64,000 nt of DNA from Halomonas korlensis (lineage in GTDB: Bacteria; Pseudomonadota; Gammaproteobacteria; Pseudomonadales; Halomonadaceae): NCBI RefSeq assembly GCF_900116705.1, contig NZ_FPBP01000009.1, positions 1 to 64,000 of the forward strand, written 5' to 3'. The translations under genes were made by a program, and so were the position numbers. The number at the start of each line of letters is the position of its first letter. Position 1 is the stretch's first letter. Shown here one piece after another: positions 51,246-60,398 of the stretch. The notes beneath the pieces were generated by a model. The model saw only the letters and a program-made list of their open reading frames with translations, was not told the origin of the DNA and did no database searches.

Positions 51246-52073
51246 TCAGCAGTCAGTGAGCTGGGCATTCCCGCCGCCGGTGGCGGGGGCGCGGGCGGGG
51301 GTGTCCGGGGTGTGGTCGAGCTTGGTGGAGAGCTCGTCGAGCCGGGTTTTCGTCGCTTCGTGAGCCTGCTTCAGCTCGGCGAAGGCGGCGTCGCTGGGCA
51401 GCGCTTCGAGCTGGGTGGCCAGGGCGGTGTGCTTCTGCACGAACAGCTCGAGGGTCTGCTCGAGCTCGGTGCGGAAGTCGGCAAAGCCCTTGTCGGTCTT
51501 GGCGTCGTGCTTGGTGAACAGCGCCTTGACGCGCTCGGTCAGGCTCGGGCCCTTGTCTTGCGCGGCGCCTTCGTTATCGGCGGCGGCGAAGTCCAGCTCG
51601 GTTTCCACGGCGGCGGTGAAGACGTTGTGCGCGGTCTGCTTGCGGGCGGCTAGCGGGGAATCGGCGCCCTGCTGGGCCTGCTGGGCGCTGAACTGCAGCA
51701 TGTCGGTGCCGAGGCTCGCGGGCGAGTCGGTGACCGCCAGGCCGACCAGGTAGGCCTCGCCGCTGTCGGCGAACTCGGGATCGACCTCGATGGAGGTGTA
51801 AACCTTCTGGCGCTCCTGGTTCATCTGCTTGAGCCGGTCGGTGGGGTCGATCTCGGCGAACAGCGCAAGCTTGCCGTCGACCTCGCGGGCCTCGAGCTTG
51901 GTCACGTCGCCCAGGGCGGGGAAGGGCCCGTCCGCGAACATGCCGCGCATGTGCTCCATCCAGACGCGGGCGCCGTAGGTTTTGGGGTCGAAATTCTTGG
52001 CCATTTGCTCGATCCACTCGCGTGAGATCTTGCGGCCGTCGGTGGTGGCGCCTTCGGTGGCGATCCGAAACAT
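51246..52073 (-). CDS. O: Capsid scaffold/protease gpO
   Basis: 275 residues from the ATG MFRIATEGATTDGRKI. The protease domain has the candidate triad residues His (ARVWMEHMRG) and Ser (VYTSIEVDPEF), as in P2 gpO. A long coiled-coil scaffold and a C-terminal capsid-binding tail follow. Confidence 0.92.
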   Translation of the reverse strand: MFRIATEGATTDGRKISREWIEQMAKNFDPKTYGARVWMEHMRGMFADGPFPALGDVTKLEAREVDGKLALFAEIDPTDRLKQMNQERQKVYTSIEVDPEFADSGEAYLVGLAVTDSPASLGTDMLQFSAQQAQQGADSPLAARKQTAHNVFTAAVETELDFAAADNEGAAQDKGPSLTERVKALFTKHDAKTDKGFADFRTELEQTLELFVQKHTALATQLEALPSDAAFAELKQAHEATKTRLDELSTKLDHTPDTPARAPATGGGNAQLTDC

Positions 52074-52153
52074 GGCGGGGTGCCTCTGCAGGTTGATCGG
52101 CGGAACGTTGCCGTCAGGTTCCGCGCAGGCGGGGCGGGGCTCAACGCGGGGGC

Positions 52154-52176
52154 GTTGTAGGCGCTTTATCCACAAC
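52154..52176. promoter_or_regulatory. Shared Ogr-type box between divergent O and P
   Basis: Dyad GTTGT-N13-ACAAC centred at 52165 in the 147-base gap. On the plus strand it shows the same GCGTTGTA...CCACAAC orientation as the F and V sites, pointing towards P; O would use it in reverse. P2 has separate promoters for O and P in this gap. Confidence 0.72.
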
Positions 52177-52220
52177 GGACGGGGCCGCGAGCCTCATACG
52201 CGCGCGGTTAGGCTGGCGGC

Positions 52221-53996
52221 ATGACAACGATGCCTGCCGACAGCCCCGATTCGCCGCGCGTGACCGCCCGCCACCTCTACTGGCAGGGGTGGCGCGTGGC
52301 GCGTATTGCCGAGTTCATCAACGAGAAGCCGCCGACCGTGCACAGCTGGAAGCAGCGCGACGGCTGGGACGAGGCCTCGCCGAGCGAGCGCGTGGAGGGG
52401 GCGCTCGAGGCGCGCCTGGTGCAGTTGATCGGCAAGGAGGCGAAGGAGGGGCGGGACTTCAAGGAGATCGACCTGCTGGGTCGGCAGATCGAGCGGCTGG
52501 CCCGGGTGCACAAGTATCAGGAAACCGGCAAGGAATCGGACCTTAACCCGAACATCAACGCCCGCAACGAGGCGCCGCGCCGCAAGCAGAAGCGCAACGC
52601 CCTGGACGAGGAACAACTCGAGGCGCTGCGCGAGGCGTTCTTCGATTCGCTGTTCGACTACCAGGCAAGCTGGTACGAGGCGGGCCAGAAGCACCGCATC
52701 CGCAACATCCTTAAATCACGCCAGATCGGCGCGACCTGGTACTTCGCCCGCGAAGCGATCGTCGATGCCCTCGAGCATGGCCGCAACAAGATTTTCCTCT
52801 CGGCCTCGAAGGCCCAGGCGCATATCTTCAAGAACTACATCGTGCAGTTCGTCAAGGAGGCGACCGATGTCGAGCTCAAGGGTGACCCCCTGGTCCTTGA
52901 TAACGGCGCGGAGCTGCACTTCCTGGGCACCAACAGCAAGACCGCCCAGGGCTACCACGGCGATGTCTACCTGGACGAGTATTTCTGGATCGGGCGCTTT
53001 GCGGAGTTTCGCAAGGTGACCAGCGGCATGGCGATGCACAAGCAGTGGCGGCAGACGTATTTCTCGACGCCCTCGAGCATCGGCCATGAGGCCTACCCGT
53101 TCTGGAACGGCGAGATGTTCAACAAGCGCCGGGCAAAGGCCGACCGCCAGGCGTTCGATGTCAGCCACCAGGCGCTGGCCGGCGGGGCGCTGTGCCCCGA
53201 TGGGCAGTGGCGGCAGATCGTCACCGTCGAGGATGCCATCGCCGGTGGCTGTGACCTGTTCGACCTCGAGCAGCTGCGCCTCGAGTACAGCGAGGACGAG
53301 TTCGCCAACCTGCTGATGTGCCAGTTCGTCGACGACAGCCAGAGCGCCTTCCCGCTGACGATGGTGCACCCGTGCATGGTCGATAGCTGGGAGGTCTGGG
53401 ACGACTACCGGCCGTTCGCGCCGCGCCCGGTCGGCGAGCGTGGGGTGTGGATCGGCTACGACCCGACCGGTACCGGCGAGGATGGCGACGGCGCCGGCCT
53501 GGTGGTGGTGTTGCCGGCGCGCACCCGCGATGAGAAGCACCGCATCCTCGAGCGCCACCGGCTCAAGGGCGAGGACTACGAGGCGCAGGCCGATTTCATT
53601 CGCAGCTTCGAGCGCTGCTACCAGATCGACCATATCGGCATCGATGTCAGCGGGCTGGGCGAGGCGGTGGCGGAGCACGTCGAGAAGTGGTTCCCGACCC
53701 TGGTGCGCTACCAGTACACGCCCGACGTAAAGAGCCGCATGGTGATGCAGGCGCAGCAGATCATGCGCAAGAGCCGGCTTGAGTTCGACGCCGGCTGGGC
53801 GGATCTCGCGCAGTCGTTCATGGCCATCAAGCGCGAGCTGACGAATTCCGGCCGCCAGTTCACCTACACCAGCGGGCGCTCGAAGACCACCGGCCACGCC
53901 GACCTGGCGTGGGCGACGATGCACGCGCTACACAAAGAACCGATCGACGGCCCGGCCGAAGGCGCCTGGCGTTCCCTCATGGAGATGTACGGATGA
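52221..53996 (+). CDS. P: Terminase large subunit gpP (ATPase/nuclease)
   Basis: 591 residues. An N-terminal helix-turn-helix (ARIAEFINEKPPTVHSW), then the ATPase with the Walker A-like SRQIGATWYF and the Walker B VYLDEYFW, and a RNase H-like nuclease with Asp in IGYDPTG and HIGIDVSG. It packages DNA at cos. It overlaps Q by four bases. Confidence 0.95.
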   Translation: MTTMPADSPDSPRVTARHLYWQGWRVARIAEFINEKPPTVHSWKQRDGWDEASPSERVEGALEARLVQLIGKEAKEGRDFKEIDLLGRQIERLARVHKYQETGKESDLNPNINARNEAPRRKQKRNALDEEQLEALREAFFDSLFDYQASWYEAGQKHRIRNILKSRQIGATWYFAREAIVDALEHGRNKIFLSASKAQAHIFKNYIVQFVKEATDVELKGDPLVLDNGAELHFLGTNSKTAQGYHGDVYLDEYFWIGRFAEFRKVTSGMAMHKQWRQTYFSTPSSIGHEAYPFWNGEMFNKRRAKADRQAFDVSHQALAGGALCPDGQWRQIVTVEDAIAGGCDLFDLEQLRLEYSEDEFANLLMCQFVDDSQSAFPLTMVHPCMVDSWEVWDDYRPFAPRPVGERGVWIGYDPTGTGEDGDGAGLVVVLPARTRDEKHRILERHRLKGEDYEAQADFIRSFERCYQIDHIGIDVSGLGEAVAEHVEKWFPTLVRYQYTPDVKSRMVMQAQQIMRKSRLEFDAGWADLAQSFMAIKRELTNSGRQFTYTSGRSKTTGHADLAWATMHALHKEPIDGPAEGAWRSLMEMYG

Positions 53997-55087
53997 ATGA
54001 CACCGCGACCCCCAAGCCCCGCGTGCGCGTTCCGGCCTACCAGGTCAGCGATAACGTGATGGATAGCCCGGCGGCGAGCTCGAAGGCCCGGGCCGAGGCG
54101 TTCAGCTTCGGCGATCCGGAGCCGGTCACCAGCATGCGTGATTTCTTCTACGAGGGGCTGTGGCTGTCGGCCGATGAGTGGTACGAGCCGCCGATCCCGC
54201 TGGACGTGCTGGCCAAGAGCTACCGGGCGACCGCACACCACGGCAGCGCCCTGCAGGTGAAGCGCAACATCCTGCTGCGCACCTTCAAGCCCCACCCCCT
54301 GCTGAACCGCCAGGCGTTCAGCGGCCTGGCACTCGACTACCTGGTGTTTGGGAATGGCTACCTCGAGCAAGTGTTCGGCCGGCTAGGCAAGCGCCTGCCG
54401 TTTCGTCATCTACGATCGCGCTACATGCGCCGGGGCGGACTGAACGCCGACCGCTATTGGTGGGTGCCGAACTTCGTCGACCGCGTAGAGCTGCCGGCGG
54501 GGCGGGTGATCCACCTGCTCGAGCCGGACATCGACCAGGGCATCTATGGCGTGCCGGACTACATCGGTAGCCTGCAGTCGGCTTGGCTCAACGAGAGCGC
54601 CACGCTGTTCCGCCGGCGCTACTACCTCAACGGCAGCCATGCCGGCTTCATCATGTACGTCAACGACGCCTCGCACGACAAGCAGGACATCGACGACATG
54701 CGCCAGGCGCTCAAGGACAGCAAGGGGCCTGGCAACTTCCGTAACCTGTTTCTCTACTCCCCGGGGGGTAAGAAAGACGGGGTGCAAGTGATCCCGGTCA
54801 GCGAGGTCGCGGCGAAGGACGAGTTCTGGAACATCAAGAACATCACTCGGGATGACCAGCTGGCCGGCCATCGCATCCCGCCGCAGCTGATGGGCATCAT
54901 CCCCCAGAACACCGGGGGGTTCGGCGACGTGGAGAAGGCCGCGCGCGTGTTCGTCGCCAACGAGCTCGAGCCGCTGCAGGCGACCATGCGCGAGATCAAC
55001 GACATCGTCGGCGAAGAGATCGTGAGCTTCCGGCCTTACTCGCTCGACGGAGAACCCTCCGGCCCACAGCTCGATCCGACCAAATAA
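53993..55087 (+). CDS. Q: Portal protein gpQ
   Basis: 364 residues of the P2 gpQ family (FYEGLWLSADEWYEPPIPLD, DYLVFGNGYLEQVF, RIPPQLMGIIPQNTGGFGD). It forms the dodecameric portal through which gpP pumps DNA. Its start overlaps the P stop. Confidence 0.95.
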   Translation: MNDTATPKPRVRVPAYQVSDNVMDSPAASSKARAEAFSFGDPEPVTSMRDFFYEGLWLSADEWYEPPIPLDVLAKSYRATAHHGSALQVKRNILLRTFKPHPLLNRQAFSGLALDYLVFGNGYLEQVFGRLGKRLPFRHLRSRYMRRGGLNADRYWWVPNFVDRVELPAGRVIHLLEPDIDQGIYGVPDYIGSLQSAWLNESATLFRRRYYLNGSHAGFIMYVNDASHDKQDIDDMRQALKDSKGPGNFRNLFLYSPGGKKDGVQVIPVSEVAAKDEFWNIKNITRDDQLAGHRIPPQLMGIIPQNTGGFGDVEKAARVFVANELEPLQATMREINDIVGEEIVSFRPYSLDGEPSGPQLDPTK

Positions 55088-55090
55088 AAA

Positions 55091-55117
55091 GCGCCCGTGG
55101 CCTTGGCCAACGGGCGC
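55091..55117 (-). terminator. Terminator after Q, canonical on the minus strand
   Basis: GCGCCCG.GGCC/GGCC..CGGGCGC stem. The U tract (CTTTTTATT) follows on the minus strand, not on the plus strand of Q. It would stop leftward transcripts entering Q/P and may still end Q transcripts. Confidence 0.6.
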
Positions 55118-55171
55118 ATATCGCTCGCGTTCATCCTTGATCGCTGGGGAGCCTTCCACGCTCCTCGAGCA

Positions 55172-55202
55172 ACAGCTTTATCTTACCTAAAAGCTGTATA
55201 AA
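55172..55202 (+). promoter_or_regulatory. Dyad and -10 element ahead of the adenine methylase
   Basis: ACAGCTTT-N10-AAAGCTGT (55172-55197) overlaps a TATAAA (55197-55202). No clear -35 is seen, so activation or repression through the dyad is plausible. Confidence 0.45.
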
Positions 55203-55218
55203 TAGACAGGTGTTAAGG

Positions 55219-55980
55219 ATGACGACTAAACCGATCCTCCCATGGATGGGAGGCAAGCGCCGCCTCGCAAAGCAGATCATTCCGCTTTTCGAGGCGCATA
55301 CCGCTTATGTAGAACCGTTCTGCGGTGGGGCAGCGGTGTACTTCATGAAGGAGCCCAGCCAGGTCGAGGTCATCAATGATGTCCATGGCGAGCTGGTAAA
55401 CCTCTATCGCGTGGTGAAGCATCACCCCGACGAGCTGATCCGGCAGTTTCGTTGGAGTCTGGTCAGTCGTGAGGAGTACATGCAGCACCGCGAGGTGGAT
55501 CCTCGCCACCTCACCGATATCCAGCGGGCTGCCCGCTTCTTCTACCTCCAAAAGCTCGTCTTTGGCGGCAAGGTGCATGGGCAGACCTTCGGCACGTCGG
55601 CGACCAGTCCGCCACGCATGAACCTGCTGCGCTTGGAAGAGGATCTCAGCGAAGCCCACCTGCGGTTGTCCCGCACGGTGATCGAGCACCTCGATTGGGC
55701 GGAGTGCATCCGACGTTACGATCGGCCAGAGACATTGTTCTATCTCGATCCGCCGTATTGGGGTACCGCTGGCTATGGCAGCGAGTTCGCCCTAGAGGAG
55801 TACGACCGGATGGCAGAGCTGGCTCGCGACGCCCAAGGTCAGGTAGTGATCAGCGTCAACGACATTCCTGAGATGCATAGCGCCTTCGCCGGGCTGAAGA
55901 TCCACACAACTCAGATCCGCTATACCGTTGGCAAAACGACCACCAGCAAGCGGGGAGAGCTGATGATCAGCAACCGCTGA
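55219..55980 (+). CDS. Orphan Dam-type DNA adenine methyltransferase
   Basis: 253 residues. Motif I is VEPFCGGAAVYF, the catalytic motif is DPPY (YLDPPYWGT), and the N-terminal LPWMGGKRRLA is the family's SAM-binding opening: the D12/Dam class. No restriction enzyme is nearby, so it is probably a solitary phage methylase protecting or marking phage DNA. The ATG at 55219 is preferred over the GTG at 55210. Confidence 0.9.
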   Translation: MTTKPILPWMGGKRRLAKQIIPLFEAHTAYVEPFCGGAAVYFMKEPSQVEVINDVHGELVNLYRVVKHHPDELIRQFRWSLVSREEYMQHREVDPRHLTDIQRAARFFYLQKLVFGGKVHGQTFGTSATSPPRMNLLRLEEDLSEAHLRLSRTVIEHLDWAECIRRYDRPETLFYLDPPYWGTAGYGSEFALEEYDRMAELARDAQGQVVISVNDIPEMHSAFAGLKIHTTQIRYTVGKTTTSKRGELMISNR

Positions 55981-56357
55981 GCAGCGCGCTCTGCTTCATT
56001 CTCGGCCGTCCAGCTCCTGGGCGGCTTTTTTCATGCCCGTTCAGCTTCCACCCTTGGCCTCCCACGGCGGCGCCCCGCGGCGCGCCGTCGACACCCCGCC
56101 CCGCCTGCGCTCTAAATGGGTCGTTTTTTATGCAGATTGGCACTAAGTGACAAGCCTACGCCCATGCTGGGCTCGATGCGGCTTTTCCTCGACCAATCCC
56201 GTATGCGGATTTCTGCGCTTTTATACACAAGCGGTTTTGTGCCCGCCTGCCTACGTAGCTGCATCATGCAAGCTTTTGATTTTCAGGAGGGCCGTATGCA
56301 CGAGGTACGTAACACTTTTGCTTCTAAGGGGCTGTTGGCCCGCTAAAGTAGAGATAC
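55981..56357. other. Non-coding stretch with candidate cos, before attR
   Basis: About 380 bases without a convincing long gene. It holds GC-rich inverted repeats (56062-56086), a cos-like GGCGGGGCGGGG on the minus strand (56094-56105 of 56087-56105) and, at 56296-56346, a 16-codon frame with an AGGAGG ahead. The rest is AT-richer and may contain right-arm integrase sites. Confidence 0.5.
56087..56105 (-). other. Candidate cos site
   Basis: Minus strand GGCGGGGCGGGGTGTCGAC. The cohesive ends of P2 and 186, as I recall them, begin GGCGAGGCGGGG and GGCGTGGCGGGG and are 19 bases. The position downstream of Q fits a cos. Confidence 0.5.
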
Positions 56358-56403
56358 CTTGTAATCAGTAGGTCCCGGGTTCGACTCCTGGTGCCGGCAC
56401 CAT
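56358..56403 (+). repeat. attR core (46-bp direct repeat)
   Basis: Identical to 16133-16178. Only the 3' part of tRNA-Thr is here, so no second tRNA gene is formed. Host sequence resumes after it. Confidence 0.93.
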
Positions 56404-56439
56404 TGAAACATCGGGAAATACAACGAGATAGCTTTTATG

Positions 56440-56463
56440 AAAACCGCCTGTCAGGGCGGTTTT
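56440..56463 (+). terminator. Original host tRNA-operon terminator
   Basis: AAAACCGCC/GGCGGTTTT with a T run, the diverged partner of the hairpin at 16215. Before integration this hairpin followed tRNA-Thr. Confidence 0.85.
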
Positions 56464-56662
56464 TTCGTGTGTACCATTCTTTGCTGCTACGTCTCCCTAC
56501 CGATCGCCATCGCTATTAATCGATGGCAATGCACTCGTTTTCGAATGATTACGAGATGAATTTCCGTCAGGCGTTGTCGAAGCTGGACCCGCTACGCTGG
56601 TGGGGTAGACTGTGAAGCCTGCCGCCTATCGGCAAGCATACATGAGAAGGAGAAGACGCCAG

Positions 56663-57328
56663 ATGCGCTTTGTACCCCGTTTCACCGATGGCCAGGCGTT
56701 TCCCGAAGCGCTGGGCAAGATTGTTTGTGTCGGCCGCAACTATGCCGATCATGCCCGTGAATTGAATAATCCGGTGCCCAGCGAGCCGCTGCTTTTCATC
56801 AAGCCGGCAACCGCTGCGGTACCGCTGGAGCGCCCAATCGATGCACCGTTTTCACGCGGCGAAGTGCATTATGAGACGGAGCTGGCCCTGTTGATCGGCA
56901 AGGAGCTTTCCGATGTAACGTCGGACGAGGCGGAGCGGGCGATCGTGGGTATCGGCCTGGCATTGGATCTCACATTGCGCGATGTCCAGTCGCGATTGAA
57001 GGAGAAAGGCCATCCATGGGAGGTCGCCAAGTCCTTCGATGGAGCCTGTCCGCTCTCGGCGTTTCTGCCGCTTGCCCAGGTGCCCAACTGGAGCGCGATT
57101 TCCTTCACCTTAGAGGTCGACGGAGAGCCGCGCCAGAAAGGCGAGGGCGCCGACATGCTGTTCCCGGTCTCGACCCTTGTCGCCGAGATGAGCCGCCATT
57201 TCACGCTCCAGCCCGGCGATGTCGTGCTGACCGGCACGCCTGCTGGCGTGGGGCCGCTGGAGCGCGGCGCGCGGTTACGCTTCACCCTGACCGGGGGGTT
57301 TGAGGTCAATACCCGCGTCGTGGATTGA
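56663..57328 (+). CDS. Fumarylacetoacetate hydrolase family protein (acylpyruvase-like)
   Basis: 221 residues of the FAH fold. IVCVGRNYADHARELNNPVP opens the domain, the metal-ligand Glu residues lie in GEVHYETELALLIG, and GDVVLTGTPAGVGPL is the conserved closing loop. Related proteins (YcgM, FAHD1) cleave acylpyruvates or decarboxylate oxaloacetate. The ATG at 56663 has AAGGAG upstream; the alternative at 56612 adds a basic stretch. Confidence 0.88.
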   Translation: MRFVPRFTDGQAFPEALGKIVCVGRNYADHARELNNPVPSEPLLFIKPATAAVPLERPIDAPFSRGEVHYETELALLIGKELSDVTSDEAERAIVGIGLALDLTLRDVQSRLKEKGHPWEVAKSFDGACPLSAFLPLAQVPNWSAISFTLEVDGEPRQKGEGADMLFPVSTLVAEMSRHFTLQPGDVVLTGTPAGVGPLERGARLRFTLTGGFEVNTRVVD

Positions 57329-57396
57329 TCCTGGCGCCTCGAAAAGGCCACACGAGATAGTTACAAGCTAGTTATTCGAGTTAGTTATTCGAGTAG

Positions 57397-59319
57397 CTAT
57401 TCCAGATAGGTGTAACCCTCGAGACCCGCGGACAGGTCGTCGAGAAAGTGCTGCTGTTCCGCCTCGCTCAGCTGGCTCGCGGCGAGCTGCTCGGCGAGGC
57501 GGGTGCGTAGTACTTCGGCATCAAAATTGACGTAGCCGAGCACATCGGTGACACGGTCGCCCTGCTGACTATGGCTCAGTGTCCAGTGTCCGTTCTCGTC
57601 CAGGGCGGCATCGACTGAATCGGTATCGCCGAATAGGTTGTGAAGGTCGCCGAGGATTTCCTGGTAGGCACCGACCAGGAAGAAGCCCAGCAGTTTTTCC
57701 TCACCGTCCTGCCATTCCGGCAGTGGCAGGGTCGTCTCGACCCCCTGACCATCGACATAACCATCGATACGACCGTCGGAATCACAGGTGATGTCCTGGA
57801 TCACCGCGCGACGCGTGGGCTCGCGGTTCAGCCCCGACAGCGGCAGTACCGGAAAGATCTGCTGAATACCCCACACGTCGGGAACCGACTGGAAAAGCGA
57901 GAAGTTGACGAACAGCTTGTCGGCGAGCTTCTCGGCCAGTTCGTCGGCGATCTCCCGGTGGGCCCGGTTGCGGGTATCGAGCTGTCCACGCAATCTCGCG
58001 CAGGCGGAGAAATAGACGCCTTCGCCTTCGGCCCGGGCCAGGATATCGGCGATGCCGATGACGAAACGTTCGTGCAGCTCGCTCATCGCGTGCGCCAGGT
58101 CGTGCCAAGCCTCCACCAGGCCGCGTGGCTCGTGCATGGTTTGTAGCTCATCGTGCACTCGCCACAGCTCGTTGACCTGCGGGTCGCCCACCACCCGGCG
58201 CTGAGGGGCCTGCTCGCTTACCCGCTCCTCACCGATCACGTTGGTTATCAGTACCGCATGATGGGCGGTGAGGGCGCGACCCGATTCGCTGATCAGGTGG
58301 GGCGGTGGCAGCGCCAGTTCCTGGCAGGCCTGGGCGAAGGCACTGACCACGTTGCGGGCGTATTCGAGCATCGAGTAGTTGGCCGAACAGAAACTGCGCG
58401 AACGCGTACCTTCGTAGTCGATCCCCAGGCCGCCACCCACGTCCACGGTATCCACCGGCGCGCCCAGCGCCACCAGGCTCTGGTAGAAGCGGGCACACTC
58501 GCGCAGGCCGCGCTGGATGTCACGGATGTTGGCGATCTGCGAGCCCAGGTGAAAGTGCACCAGTTGCAGGCTGGCAAGGGCATCCGCCTCGCGAAGCTGT
58601 TCGACCACCAGCAGGATCTGGCTGGCGGTGAGGCCAAACTTGGACTTTTCGCCACCGGTGTTCTGCCATCGGCCGCGCCCCACCGAGGCGAGCCGGGCGC
58701 GAATGCCGATGCGTGGCGTGACGTCGAGTTGCGCGGCCTCGTCCAGAATCAGTGGCAGTTCCGAGAGTTTTTCCACCACCAGGTAGACGTGATGGCCGAG
58801 TTTCTCGCCCATCAGCGCCAGGCGGACGTACTCGCGGTCCTTGTAGCCGTTACAGACGATCAAAGAGGGCCCGTCGGCCGAGAGCGCCAGTACGGCGAGC
58901 AGCTCCGGCTTACTGCCGGCCTCCAGCCCCACTCGGCCGCGGCCACGCTCTTGTGTCGACAGTATCTCTTCGACGACGCGGCGCTGCTGGTTGACCTTGA
59001 TCGGATAGACGGCGGTGTAGCCACCGCTGAACGTCTCCTCGTGCATGGCCGTATCGAAGGCCGCACATAGCTGCTCGACGCGGTCATGGAGGATATCGGT
59101 AAAGCGCACCAGCACCGGCAGGCGCAGGCCCGCCTCGCGCAGCTGGGAGGCCAGGCTATCCAACGGCAACGAGGGTCCTTCGACTTCGTTACCCAACGGT
59201 CGCACCAGGGCATGTCCCCCGTCATCGACGTCAAAGTAGCCGCTGCCCCATTGATCGATGTTCCAGGTGCGTCGCGCACGCAGCGATGGTTCGCCTTGGT
59301 TGCCGGTGGTTTGGCTCAT
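57397..59319 (-). CDS. speA: Biosynthetic arginine decarboxylase
   Basis: 640 residues, alanine-racemase-fold PLP enzyme making agmatine for putrescine synthesis. The PLP lysine is in YPIKVNQQRRVVEEI, the glycine phosphate loop in DTVDVGGGLGIDYEGT, and the C-terminal catalytic block in YQEILGDLHNLFGDT. The length is normal. Its start overlaps the thrB stop. Confidence 0.96.
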   Translation of the reverse strand: MSQTTGNQGEPSLRARRTWNIDQWGSGYFDVDDGGHALVRPLGNEVEGPSLPLDSLASQLREAGLRLPVLVRFTDILHDRVEQLCAAFDTAMHEETFSGGYTAVYPIKVNQQRRVVEEILSTQERGRGRVGLEAGSKPELLAVLALSADGPSLIVCNGYKDREYVRLALMGEKLGHHVYLVVEKLSELPLILDEAAQLDVTPRIGIRARLASVGRGRWQNTGGEKSKFGLTASQILLVVEQLREADALASLQLVHFHLGSQIANIRDIQRGLRECARFYQSLVALGAPVDTVDVGGGLGIDYEGTRSRSFCSANYSMLEYARNVVSAFAQACQELALPPPHLISESGRALTAHHAVLITNVIGEERVSEQAPQRRVVGDPQVNELWRVHDELQTMHEPRGLVEAWHDLAHAMSELHERFVIGIADILARAEGEGVYFSACARLRGQLDTRNRAHREIADELAEKLADKLFVNFSLFQSVPDVWGIQQIFPVLPLSGLNREPTRRAVIQDITCDSDGRIDGYVDGQGVETTLPLPEWQDGEEKLLGFFLVGAYQEILGDLHNLFGDTDSVDAALDENGHWTLSHSQQGDRVTDVLGYVNFDAEVLRTRLAEQLAASQLSEAEQQHFLDDLSAGLEGYTYLE

Positions 59320-60275
59320 GTTGCGTCCTCGGGCAATGGCAGGGCGCCGTATTGCAGTCGGGCGAGCAGGATAGTGCGAAACTGCTCGGGGTCATGGGGG
59401 GTCAGGTCGTGGGCCGGTGGGTCGACGTAGACCACCAGCAGGCGCGAGAGCCAATAACGCAGCGCGGTCATGCGCAGCATCATTGGCCATTCCTCGCGCT
59501 CGGCATGGGTAAGCGGGCGGCGGGCCAGATACGCCCGAAGAATGGCATCGTGGCGTTCGGCGTTGAGCCGCCCATCGGGCTCGGTGGCCCAATCATTGAT
59601 GACGATGGCCAGATCAAACAGCAGGTCGCCGGTGCAGCCGTTATAGAAGTCGATCAGCCCACCCAGGCGGTCGCCATCGAACAGGGTGTTATCGCGAAAC
59701 AGGTCACCGTGCAGGGCGCCCTGGGGCAGCTCGGGTCCCGTACCGAACACACCCTGATAGGTTTCCACTTCGTCCTTCATCAGAGCCTGGTCGTCCGGCG
59801 ACAGGTAGACCAGTACCTTGTGATGCATCGGCAGCAGCCAATGCAAGTCGCGCGGGTTGGGGCGGTGGCCGGTAAAATGCTGCGAGACCTGATGCATGCG
59901 CCCCAGCGTATCGCCCAAGGCACGGCACTGCGTCAGGTTGGGGGCATGCGGGTGCTTGCCGGGAAGTCGAGGGAAAAGCAGCGCCGGCTTGTCGGCGAGA
60001 CGATGCAGGGCTACCCCGTCGCGGTCATGCAGCGGTCCCGGGACCGGCAGGCGATGTTCGTCGAGGTAGTCGAGCAGGTCGACGAAAAAGGGCAGCTCAT
60101 CGAAAGCGCCTTGCTCGAAAAGCGTCAGGACGAGCTCGCGTCTGTCGGTGGTGACGAAGAAGGTGGTGTTCTCCGTGCCGGCGGCGACGCCCTCCATCGA
60201 GACCAACGAACCGGCATCGAAGCGGCTCAAAAGCGCCTCGACCTGGGTCTCGGTAAGCGGTGTGAATACGGCCAT
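59316..60275 (-). CDS. thrB: Homoserine kinase (type II, ThrB)
   Basis: 319 residues of the choline-kinase-like fold used for homoserine phosphorylation in pseudomonads. MAVFTPLTETQVEALLSRF, GTENTTFFV, the catalytic loop LHGDLFRDNTLFDG and the metal-binding IDFYNGCTGDLLFDLAIV fit well. The SrkA family shares the fold, but the opening and the IDFYN box favour ThrB. It overlaps speA by four bases. Confidence 0.88.
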   Translation of the reverse strand: MAVFTPLTETQVEALLSRFDAGSLVSMEGVAAGTENTTFFVTTDRRELVLTLFEQGAFDELPFFVDLLDYLDEHRLPVPGPLHDRDGVALHRLADKPALLFPRLPGKHPHAPNLTQCRALGDTLGRMHQVSQHFTGHRPNPRDLHWLLPMHHKVLVYLSPDDQALMKDEVETYQGVFGTGPELPQGALHGDLFRDNTLFDGDRLGGLIDFYNGCTGDLLFDLAIVINDWATEPDGRLNAERHDAILRAYLARRPLTHAEREEWPMMLRMTALRYWLSRLLVVYVDPPAHDLTPHDPEQFRTILLARLQYGALPLPEDAT

Positions 60276-60398
60276 GTCTCTCTCGCCCGGGTTGCCAAGC
60301 CGCCCATTGTAGCGACTTGCCAATATGATGCACGCGCTCGACCGATGGTCCTGTCATGAGGGGGCGGGCCATGCGGGGCGATGCTGGCATGGATGGGG

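Noticed and set aside
55172..55197. ACAGCTTT...AAAGCTGT taken as a LexA box
   Set aside because: The half sites face the wrong way (ACAG first, CTGT second) and the spacing does not fit LexA.
56116..56346. 76-codon frame reaching to attR
   Set aside because: No ribosome site at its first starts; only the last 16 codons have one, reported separately as a weak finding.
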